7,673 nt of DNA from Candidatus Cloacimonadota bacterium (GTDB taxonomy: Bacteria; Cloacimonadota; Cloacimonadia; Cloacimonadales; TCS61): positions 1 through 7,673 of the forward strand of contig JAQICU010000227.1 of NCBI GenBank assembly GCA_027858325.1, read 5' to 3'. The translations under genes and the position numbers were made by a program. A model generated the notes under the pieces. The model saw nothing but the letters and a program-made list of their open reading frames with translations, had not been told where the DNA came from and searched no databases. Below are positions 1-6,900 of the stretch, one piece after another. The stretch's first letter is position 1; every line of letters begins with the position of its first letter.

Positions 1-673
1 ACCCAGTGTCGATCATTTTATTTACACGACTATTTATTTTTTCATAAAGTGTTTTCCGTTCTTCTGTAATCATTATGTTTACAGTTTGGAAGTTTCTCTG
101 TTCCCGTATGTCCTCTCGCCATAACTGTGTGATTGTTTTTCCTGTTGTTTCATATACCTCTAAAGCACGAATAATCCGATTCGCATCATTCTCATTTATT
201 CGTTTGGCAGAGTCAGGATCAATCTTCTTCAGTTTTTTAAAAAAAAACTCTGTGCCTTTCTCTTCAGCAGCTTGACGAAGACTTTGTCTTATCTCAATTG
301 GAATTTCTGGAGCTTTGAAAATCCCTTCTATGAGTGCTTTAATATAAAATACTGTACCACCGCAAATAATTGGAATTTTGTTTTGTGATGATATTTCTTT
401 TATTAATTTATCTGCATCTTCAGAAAATGTTCCGGCATTATACTCTTCATCTGGTTTTACAATATCAATTAAGTGATGTTTAATTTTTTTTTGATCTTCT
501 ATTGTTGGCTTTGCAGTACCGATATTTAAATATTTATAAACCTGTCGGGAGTCAGCTGAGACGATCGAAGAATTAAATTCTTCGGCAATTTTCATGGCGA
601 ACTTACTCTTCCCCACTGCTGTTGGACCTTGAATGATGATCAGTGGAATATTATTTTTTTGCTGTTGGTTCAT
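1..673 (-). CDS. miaA: tRNA dimethylallyltransferase MiaA (partial, C-terminus beyond window edge)
   Basis: MiaA transfers a dimethylallyl group to N6 of adenosine 37 in tRNAs that read codons starting with U. I translated 224 codons with no stop before the window edge; the family is usually about 300 residues, so roughly a quarter is missing. Visible motifs are the P-loop GPTAVGKS (residues 16-23), DSRQVY (41-46) for tRNA and substrate contacts, HHLID (66-70), GGT (105-107) and the conserved DANRIIRALEVYE (163-175). The ATG at 673-671 shares ATGA with the mutL stop, and I see no Shine-Dalgarno ahead of it, so translation probably depends on ribosomes finishing mutL. The frame stays open through a T9/A6 homopolymer around 231-247, so there is no frameshift. 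Assignment is firm; only the 3' end is unknown. Confidence 0.95.
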   Translation of the reverse strand, partial: MNQQQKNNIPLIIIQGPTAVGKSKFAMKIAEEFNSSIVSADSRQVYKYLNIGTAKPTIEDQKKIKHHLIDIVKPDEEYNAGTFSEDADKLIKEISSQNKIPIICGGTVFYIKALIEGIFKAPEIPIEIRQSLRQAAEEKGTEFFFKKLKKIDPDSAKRINENDANRIIRALEVYETTGKTITQLWREDIREQRNFQTVNIMITEERKTLYEKINSRVNKMIDTG

Positions 674-2505
674 GTTGTTCGTTTGAATTTTTTTTCAAAT
701 TCAGGCATCGTCATCTTGATGATGAGCGGTCTGCCATGAGGGCAGAAATAAGGAACTTCGCAGGCAAATAGATCATTAATAAGTGCAAGCATCTCCTTCC
801 TGTTCATTTTTCTTCCTGCTTTAATCGCAGCTTTACAGGCAACTGACTTTGACAAACTGTCCCTGAAATCTTCAGTTTGTTCAAATTCATCTTCCAATTG
901 TTTTATAATGTCAATGAAGATATCTCCCCCATCCCAATCTTCCAGTTCAATAGGGATCTCATCAATTACTATGGAATCACCACTGAAAGTTTTTATAGAA
1001 AATCCAATTTTGTTGAATACTTCAATATTTTCTGAAATTAATTCAGGAATGGTATTAGTGAGGTGTGGCGGAAGGTCTATAACTATTGGAAACAGTAATT
1101 TCTGGGTTTGAGCAGGAGCTCCATGAATTCTGTGTAATATTTTCTCATAAATTATTCGTTCGTGTGCAGCATGCTGATCGATTATCATCAATCCTTCTTC
1201 TACTTGAACAAAAATGTAGCTTTGATGAAGTTGCCAGGGATTTATTACATCTTCCTCAGGTCTGAGGAAGAAATCAGTTCTGTTATCGGTAAAATTCTTT
1301 TCGATCTGGATATCGTCATTTGTCTTTTTTCTGAAAAGATCTGGTTGGTAGATATCCTTCAATTCCTTCTTAACCTGATTGAAATGTTTCTTCTCCATCT
1401 TATTAGAAAATATTCTGGTTTCAACATCGGTAGCTCTACCAGGTTGGAATGTAGTGCTTATTTTGTTTTTTATCTGCTTGAATTTATCATCCTCATATTG
1501 CAGAAGCAATTTCTCGATAGTCAATTTAATAAAAGTATGAACCTTTCCGGGATCTCTGAAACGAATTTCCATTTTAGCCGGATGAACATTGAAATCCACA
1601 TGATGTGGATCAACTTTAAGAAACAAAATGTAAGGCGGAGTTTTACCTTGCTGAAATATACGAAGTTTCTTAATGAAGGGTCCATATGCCGATTTTAAGC
1701 TATGTAAAACAATTTTATCGCGAATGTACCTTCCATTCACAAAAAGGTATTTGTAATCAGCAAAACCTTCCTTCTCCTCGTTCAAACCACTTATAAATCC
1801 TGAAAGCTCAATTTCATGTCCTTTCTCGGATACTTCAATCAAGTCACGTTTAAGGAAATCGCTTCCAAATATTGTGGTCATTCTTGCTTTCATTTCTGCA
1901 ACTGCTGGATAATTGAGTTTTTCCTTTCCATCAGCTAAAAAGCGGATGTGAATGTGAGGATAGAGAATTGATTGATAATGCAAATAATTGAGAATATGTT
2001 TAAATTCAACTGGATCAGATTTTAAAAATTTTCTTCGAGCTGGTACATTGCTGAATAAATTTCTTACTGTTATTGTTGTTCCTTTGTTTGCAGAAGTTTT
2101 AGAAAAATCTGTGAGCTTTCCACCTCTGAATTCAACTCTGGAGGCTGTATCACTTTCTGCATCTTTGCTAATGAGAATGAGTTGGCTCACCGATGCTATA
2201 CTGGGAAGTGCTTCCCCGCGAAAGCCAAGTGTTGATATATTGAATATGTCGGTTACGGTTTTAATCTTGCTGGTTGCATGACGCTCGAAAGCTTGCAAGG
2301 CATCATCCTCGCTCATTCCTCTACCGTTATCTATAATGCGTATAAGTTTCTTACCGCCTTTTTCAATATGTACTGTTATTTGTGAGGATCTGGCATCAAT
2401 AGAGTTTTCTACCAGTTCTTTGACCACAGAAACCGGCCTTTCAATTACTTCTCCTGCTGCAATTCTATTTGCAACTTCCTCTGGTAATACTTTAATTCTT
2501 CCCAT
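670..2505 (-). CDS. mutL: DNA mismatch repair endonuclease MutL
   Basis: MutL links mismatch recognition by MutS to strand incision. The 611 residues match the usual family length. The N-terminal GHKL ATPase shows the catalytic Glu30 and Asn34 in KELVENSIDA, DNGRGM (59-64), GFRGEAL (94-100), and the lysine finger region with NVHPAK (306-311). A polar linker covers about 340-420. The C-terminal domain has the metal-dependent endonuclease motif DQHAAHERIIYE (443-454), ACKAAIKAG (556-564) and the zinc-site sequence FCPHGRP (587-593). It is therefore the nicking type of MutL and not the E. coli type, which lacks this motif. QKLLFP (468-473) resembles the beta-clamp binding motif of Bacillus MutL. 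The ATG overlaps the trmO stop as TAATG and has only a weak, distant AGG, so coupling is likely. The stop is TGA, within the miaA start. Confidence 0.97.
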   Translation of the reverse strand: MGRIKVLPEEVANRIAAGEVIERPVSVVKELVENSIDARSSQITVHIEKGGKKLIRIIDNGRGMSEDDALQAFERHATSKIKTVTDIFNISTLGFRGEALPSIASVSQLILISKDAESDTASRVEFRGGKLTDFSKTSANKGTTITVRNLFSNVPARRKFLKSDPVEFKHILNYLHYQSILYPHIHIRFLADGKEKLNYPAVAEMKARMTTIFGSDFLKRDLIEVSEKGHEIELSGFISGLNEEKEGFADYKYLFVNGRYIRDKIVLHSLKSAYGPFIKKLRIFQQGKTPPYILFLKVDPHHVDFNVHPAKMEIRFRDPGKVHTFIKLTIEKLLLQYEDDKFKQIKNKISTTFQPGRATDVETRIFSNKMEKKHFNQVKKELKDIYQPDLFRKKTNDDIQIEKNFTDNRTDFFLRPEEDVINPWQLHQSYIFVQVEEGLMIIDQHAAHERIIYEKILHRIHGAPAQTQKLLFPIVIDLPPHLTNTIPELISENIEVFNKIGFSIKTFSGDSIVIDEIPIELEDWDGGDIFIDIIKQLEDEFEQTEDFRDSLSKSVACKAAIKAGRKMNRKEMLALINDLFACEVPYFCPHGRPLIIKMTMPEFEKKFKRTT

Positions 2506-3011
2506 TATTTTTCTAGAAACCTATTATCTGATATTTTACTATCAAATTTATCTACTTTTTTTTCTAACCAACCAATTTTTTCACTTTCAACGCAATCAAT
2601 TCTTTTCACATACGGCTTGATGTCTAAAATAGGTGTACCATCCACGATGTCAACATTAGAAATATGCAGAACATTATCTTCAACCCTTTCCAGTTTAACG
2701 ATTGACATTCCGATTTGATTTGGGCGGCATGGTGCACGTGTGGCAAAAACACCTCGTATTGTATTTTCCATGAAAGGTTTAACAAGCATTTTGAAGTTCT
2801 CGGAAAGATGAAAATTGAAGATCAAAATAATGTTAGAAAATCCATTAAGATCTTTGAGACCATCTTGGAATTCAGAAAAAATCTCAATTTTGCCTTTTAT
2901 ACCTTTTGCTCCGATTGGTTGGATCGGCATTCCTTCTCTTTCTTTGAATGGTGAATGAATAATTCCGATTGGTTTAACTATTATTTCTTTCTGATTATAT
3001 TTTGTATTCAT
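2505..3011 (-). CDS. trmO: TrmO/TsaA-family tRNA (N6-threonylcarbamoyladenosine37-N6)-methyltransferase
   Basis: Family members (TrmO, formerly YaeB/TsaA/UPF0066) use S-adenosylmethionine to methylate t6A37 of threonine tRNA to m6t6A. The 168 residues carry the family signatures: KPIGIIHSPFKE (13-24), FATRAPCRPNQIGMS (89-103, usually FATRSPxRPNPIGLS) and DGTPILDIKPYV (124-135). The protein lacks the extra C-terminal domain of the roughly 235-residue E. coli enzyme and resembles the short single-domain version. The two departures in the signature (Cys94, and Gln99 where Pro is usual) are mild. The start is supported by GGAG five bases upstream; both site and start lie inside the end of the upstream transposase gene, overlapping it by 17 bases. 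The stop TAA shares one base with the mutL ATG. The family is certain; the precise tRNA substrate is inferred from it. Confidence 0.9.
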   Translation of the reverse strand: MNTKYNQKEIIVKPIGIIHSPFKEREGMPIQPIGAKGIKGKIEIFSEFQDGLKDLNGFSNIILIFNFHLSENFKMLVKPFMENTIRGVFATRAPCRPNQIGMSIVKLERVEDNVLHISNVDIVDGTPILDIKPYVKRIDCVESEKIGWLEKKVDKFDSKISDNRFLEK

Positions 3012-3552
3012 CTTTACTCCAATTTTGAGGATTGATTTTAATATATTCTGAAATATTATTTAATTCTTTATCATTTAGGATTACATGTTCATAATAATTT
3101 CTCTGCCAAAGGACTCCTTTGTATTCATTTTGATTACACCAACGTTTTACTGATCCTTTAAAATGGTTAATTATCATTGATAATGAACCGGATTGCGGTT
3201 TTCCGAATTTCCTCGAATATATCTCTTCCTGTCGGGGTTTGCCCCGGCAAACCCTTTCTTTTTCATCGGTCATCCCAAGGGATGCCCCTACGGTTTGGGA
3301 TACGATCCAAATGATACCGTGGATGTGATTTGGCATAATAATGAATTCACCCAATTCTACGTGTTTATGATGATTGGGGATATCAAACCATTTTTCAGAA
3401 ACGATTTCTCCAAATCTGGACAATATCATTTCATGATTAATTATCTCACCCAAAGATTGTTCATGATTTAGTGTACATAATGTAATGAAATACGCACCTG
3501 AAGATGTGTAATCATAACTTGGTAAACGGATGGAATGGCGAGAATGGATCAT
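2995..3552 (-). CDS. REP-associated tyrosine transposase (Y1/HUH, IS200-like TnpA relative)
   Basis: This 185-residue protein belongs to the single-strand Y1 HUH nuclease family that includes IS200/IS605 TnpA and the RAYT proteins acting on REP palindromes. Visible are the N-terminal SIRLPSYDYTSSGAYFITLC (residues 7-26), the metal-binding HUH core MPNHIHGI (73-80), and WQRNYYEHVI (149-158), whose Tyr153 is the probable nucleophile. The end, INPQNW, is the normal family end, so the gene looks complete. The start at 3552 is chosen because GGAGG lies seven bases upstream; a longer reading from 3615 would run through the terminator hairpin. The variable segment (about residues 84-120) is GC-rich at DNA level and contains two palindromes. 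No second mobile-element gene is seen. Whether it still mobilises DNA or is domesticated cannot be judged from sequence. Confidence 0.92.
   Translation of the reverse strand: MIHSRHSIRLPSYDYTSSGAYFITLCTLNHEQSLGEIINHEMILSRFGEIVSEKWFDIPNHHKHVELGEFIIMPNHIHGIIWIVSQTVGASLGMTDEKERVCRGKPRQEEIYSRKFGKPQSGSLSMIINHFKGSVKRWCNQNEYKGVLWQRNYYEHVILNDKELNNISEYIKINPQNWSKDEYKI
3017..3020 (-). promoter_or_regulatory. Ribosome binding site of trmO
   Basis: GGAG lies five bases before the trmO ATG at 3011. It sits within the last codons of the transposase gene, so it fixes the trmO start and shows that the overlap of the two genes is real and not caused by a misplaced start. Confidence 0.7.
3235..3254. repeat. 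GC-rich perfect palindrome inside the transposase gene
   Basis: GGGTTTGCC (3235-3243) and GGCAAACCC (3246-3254) are perfect inverted copies separated by CC. They encode part of the variable insert of the transposase (around VCRGKPR, residues 101-107). The block 3231-3300 is about 57 percent G+C by hand count, much richer than the flanking DNA. It looks like a REP-type palindrome absorbed into the reading frame, though this is inferred from appearance only. Confidence 0.6.
3271..3284. repeat. Second short palindrome inside the transposase gene
   Basis: CATCCC and GGGATG flank AA, giving a 6-base-pair palindrome 16 bases from the GGGTTTGCC palindrome. On the coding strand both palindromes include a GGGGCA core, so they may be degenerate copies of one repeat type. 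Short palindromes arise by chance, so support comes mainly from the pairing of the two and the local GC rise. Confidence 0.45.
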
Positions 3553-3559
3553 CAAATAT

Positions 3560-3564
3560 CCTCC
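3560..3564 (-). promoter_or_regulatory. Ribosome binding site of the transposase gene
   Basis: GGAGG is placed seven bases before the ATG at 3552 and immediately follows the U8 tract of the terminator hairpin. It decides the start of the transposase and leaves no room for a promoter between hairpin and gene. Confidence 0.8.
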
Positions 3565-3599
3565 AAAAAAAAGCCTGCCAAGCATCTCTACCTGGCAGG
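3565..3599 (-). terminator. Rho-independent terminator after PFOR, abutting the transposase gene
   Basis: Read on the minus strand, the arm CCTGCCAGGTA (3599-3589) pairs with TGCTTGGCAGG (3584-3574) through a GAGA tetraloop (GNRA class). This gives 11 pairs, two of them G-U. One C and then U8 (3572-3565) follow. The wobble pairs work only in minus-strand RNA, which supports function in that direction. It would end PFOR transcripts. It may also serve as the palindrome associated with the transposase, because IS200 relatives carry a hairpin just ahead of tnpA; that second role is inferred. Confidence 0.85.
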
Positions 3600-3731
3600 T
3601 TAACATTATCCACATTAATCTACGGCTCGAACTCTCCTTGCTTTTCTACGTTTTCCTAAGAGTCGGCTTTTCGCAGAAAAACGATCTCCTTCTCTTTCAT
3701 CTTTTCCACTAAAGGGAAACTGCAAAGGGTT
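3600..3731 (-). other. Intergenic stretch between the PFOR end and the terminator
   Basis: I find no convincing gene here. A 14-codon ATG frame (3700-3656) exists but lacks a good ribosome binding site. An imperfect dyad involves GCCGACTCT (near 3668-3660) and AGAGTTCGAGC (near 3636-3626). On the minus strand GATAAT near 3612 resembles a -10 box, but no credible -35 box is present. The stretch could belong to the left flank of the transposase unit. Confidence 0.4.
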
Positions 3732-3914
3732 CTATTCTTCTGCCATTTTTACATATTTCTCGTAACGCTCTTTTGCGTATGTCTCGAATCCACTACGGAA
3801 ACCTTCCACTTTATCAGGGAAGGTTCTTTCCAGAGATGTGTAACGTCTTTCACCTTCAAGGAAATCTCTAACTGGCAATGTAGGTTTTCTGGAATCCAGT
3901 ACAAATGGATTTTT
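3732..3914 (-). pseudogene. nifJ: In-frame C-terminal segment of PFOR separated from the main ORF by a TGA codon
   Basis: Directly after the TGA that closes the 1113-codon PFOR frame, the same frame stays open for 60 codons and ends at TAG (3734-3732). The peptide starts KNPFVLDSRKPTLPV, continues DFLEGERRYTSLERTFP and ends in AKERYEKYVKMAEE. Known PFORs continue at this point with a Gly-Lys-Asn-Pro-Phe-type sequence, an LDSxxPT stretch and a final helix containing AKERY. Adding it would give 1174 positions, a normal family length. There is no frameshift, second stop or in-frame start near its beginning; an ATG overlapping the TGA is in another frame and closes after 16 codons. It can therefore be made only by readthrough of TGA. 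Either the gene carries a very recent nonsense mutation, or the TGA is read as an amino acid, or it is a sequencing error. Confidence 0.85.
3893..3911 (-). other. Small stem-loop three bases after the PFOR TGA codon
   Basis: On the minus strand AATCCA (3911-3906) can pair with TGGATT (3898-3893) around a 7-base loop TTTGTAC, starting three bases after the TGA. A structure here could influence termination. However, the stem is short and AU-rich, and the conserved peptide NPFVLDS itself demands much of this base sequence. Confidence 0.35.
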
Positions 3915-6900
3915 TCATTCTTTTTTCAATTCAGGATTAAATCTGTAAAGAAGCCAGTAACCTGTATCAACAGCCTTTTTCTCTTCTCTCATAGTTTGAG
4001 ACATATCAAAACCATGATTGATACAAGGAGCATAAGCCATGATTATTGAAGGTCCATCATAAGCTTCTGCTTCACGAATGGCTTTTAGAGCTTGATTTTT
4101 ATTTGCACCTAACGCGATAGAAGCAATATAAACATATCCATAGCTCATCAGCATAAGACCTAGATCTTTCTTAACTGTCTCCTTACCTGCTTCTGCAAAT
4201 TTTGCTACAGAACCAAGTGGAGTTGCTTTGGATGCCTGCCCACCAGTATTAGAATAAACTTCTGTATCAACAACCAGAATATGTACATTTCTTCCAGTAG
4301 CCATAACGTGATCTACACCACCATAGCCAATATCATAAGCCCAGCCGTCACCACCGAAAGACCATACAGATTTATCTACAAAGTAATTCTTAAGTTCTAC
4401 TATCTTCCTAATGATTACCTCATTTTCACCTGAAGATTTTTTCAATGCTCCCGGCAGAATTTTCTGAATTTGCATAGAGTTTAGAATAGCTTCATTATTC
4501 TTTTCGTTCCACAATTCAAGTCCATTTCTCAGTACTTGTTCAAGTTTAGCATCAGTTCCATTTGTGAGAAGTTTCTCTACATTAAAACGGAGTTGTTTTC
4601 TGTTCGCATCAACTGCTAATCTCATACCAAAACCGTATTCAGCATTATCTTCGAAAAGGCTGTTTGCCCAAGTGGGACCATGTCCGTCTTTATTTTTACA
4701 ATATGGAATAGTCGGGAAAGTTCCACCCCAAATGGATGTACAACCAGTTGCATTTGCAACGATCATTCTATTACCAACAAGCTGTGTGATAAGTTTTACA
4801 TACGGAGTTTCACCGCAACCGGCACAAGCCCCGGAGAATTCCATAAGAGGCTGCTTGAATTGACTCCCCTTTACTGTTGTCTCTAAATTTGAACCCATAA
4901 CATCGTTGGGGAGTGATTCAAAGAATTCGACATTAGCATTTTCACCTTTTGCGCGCTCTTCCTCGATCGGGCTCATTTCCAAAGCTTGTTTAGGACATTC
5001 GTTTACACATACTCGACAACCTTGACAATCCTCAATGTAAACCTGAATCTTATATTGGAATTCTTCTTTATCTTTTCCCATTGCTGTAAGAGTATTAAAG
5101 CTTTCTGGAGCACCTTTCATATCTTCATTCTTAACAAGTTTAGGACGGATAGCTGCATGTGGACATACAATAGAACACTGATTGCACTGAATACACTTGT
5201 CTGCATCCCAATGTGGAACGATAGGTGATACACCGCGTTTTTCAAGTTTTGATGTCCCAGAAGGAACAAAACCATCTGATGGCATATGAGAAACAGGAAT
5301 ACTGTCTCCCTTTTCTCTCATTATTTTTTCTATGATGTTTTTTGTAAATTCATCGGCATCATCAGGAACAAGTTTCTTCAATTTTGTGTGATTTGTAGGA
5401 GCTGCATCGGGTACAGGTATCTCAACTAATGCTTCATTAGTTTTGTCAACTGCTGTCCAGTTCATTTCAACAATGTTCATTCCTTTTTTAATAAATGTCT
5501 TCTCGATAGCTTTCTTGATCATCTTAATTGCTTCTTCTCTTTCTAAAACACCGGAAATAAGGAAGAAAGCAGTCTGCATAACAGTATTGATCCTACTGCC
5601 AAGTCCAACATCATTAGCTATTTTTAGTGCATTGATATTATAAAGTTTAATATTTTTTTCAATTATAACTTTTTGCATATTTTCGGTCAAGTTTTCAAAG
5701 ACTTCACTAGTTTCCCAATGTGAATTAAGCAGGAATACTCCGCCATCTTTAATACCTTCAAGAATGTCGTAACGTCCGATAAAGGCTGGATTATGACATC
5801 CAATGAAATTTGCATTTTCAACCAGATATTCCGACTGGATCGGGCTTTTTCCAAAACGAAGGTGTGATCTTGTAATTCCACCTGATTTTTTTGAATCATA
5901 TTGGAAGTAACCTTGAGCATACATATCTGTATTATCTCCAATTATCTTAATTGAATTTTTATTTGCACCAACCGTTCCATCTGATCCTAATCCCCAGAAT
6001 TTACAACTGATACTACCGTCCGGCATTGTATTAAGCTGCTCACCAACTTTTAGTGAAGTGTTGGTAAGATCATCATTGATACCAACAGTAAAACCGTGAG
6101 TAGCTTCTCCATCCAGATGATCGTAAACAGCTTTAACCATCGATGGTGTAAATTCTTTGGAAGAAAGACCATAGCGTCCACCAATAATGGTTATATCCTT
6201 TTTATCTTTAAGAGCTGCAACGGTATCCAAATATAATGGATCACCGATTGCTCCAGGTTCCTTTGATCTATCAAGAACAGCAATTTTCTTTATTGTTTCA
6301 GGAATGACATCAATGAAAGCCTTTACTGAAAATGGACGGTAAAGACGAACTTTAATAAGTCCAAGTTTCTCACCTCTTGCATTTAGATAATTAATTGTTT
6401 CTTCGATAGTTTCTACTCCACTTCCCATAGCAATAATTAGCTTTTCTGCATCTGGAAGACCTACATAATCAAAGAGATGATACTGTCTTCCAATAACTTT
6501 CGCTAATTCATCCATATATTGCTGTACTATTTGAGGAGCCATATTATAATATTTATTACTCGTTTCACGTCCCTGGAAAAATACATCTGGATTTTGAGCA
6601 CCAACCTTTACCATTGGTCTTTCAGGATTCATGGATCTATTTCTGAAATTTTCAATATATTTCATATCAATCATTTCGCGCATTGTGTCATAATCGATAA
6701 CTTCGATCTTTTGGATCTCGTGGGAATTCCTGAATCCATCAAAGAAATTCAAGAAAGGAATACTGGCTTTTAATGTAGAAAGATGTGAAACAATCCCCAG
6801 ATCCATAATTTCTTGAATTGAACTGGCTGACATTAAAGCAAAACCAGTGTTTCTTGCAGACATAACATCTGAATGATCTCCAAATATCGAAAGTGAGTGT

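Noticed and set aside
682..699. AT-rich inverted repeat TTTGAA/TTCAAA just before the miaA start
   Set aside because: It is six weak pairs around an A6 loop and falls within mutL codons for EFEKKFK, so low-complexity coding sequence explains it.
1162..1698. 178-codon plus-strand frame opposite mutL
   Set aside because: It lies wholly antisense to well-conserved MutL codons, has no ribosome binding site, and its hydrophobic composition is typical of a shadow frame.
3553..3615. Longer transposase start at 3615
   Set aside because: It would encode the terminator hairpin and its U8 tract, has no good ribosome binding site, and adds residues absent from the family. GGAGG supports the start at 3552.
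3656..3700. 14-codon minus-strand frame as an attenuator leader peptide
   Set aside because: It has only a weak GGA upstream, no run of regulatory codons, and no visible alternative pairing with the downstream terminator.
3530..3712. 60-codon plus-strand frame across the PFOR-transposase gap
   Set aside because: It crosses the terminator in antisense, has no recognisable product, and overlaps the transposase start.
3915..3917. Genome-wide reassignment of UGA to glycine (code 25, as in SR1/Gracilibacteria)
   Set aside because: A glycine fits the PFOR position. However, no other in-frame TGA occurs in more than 2,400 codons of coding sequence here, and mutL and the gene at 7387 end at TGA. 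Reading through mutL would run dozens of codons out of frame into miaA.
5687..5941. 84-codon minus-strand frame inside PFOR
   Set aside because: It is an alternate frame within conserved PFOR coding sequence, with no start signal or recognisable motif.
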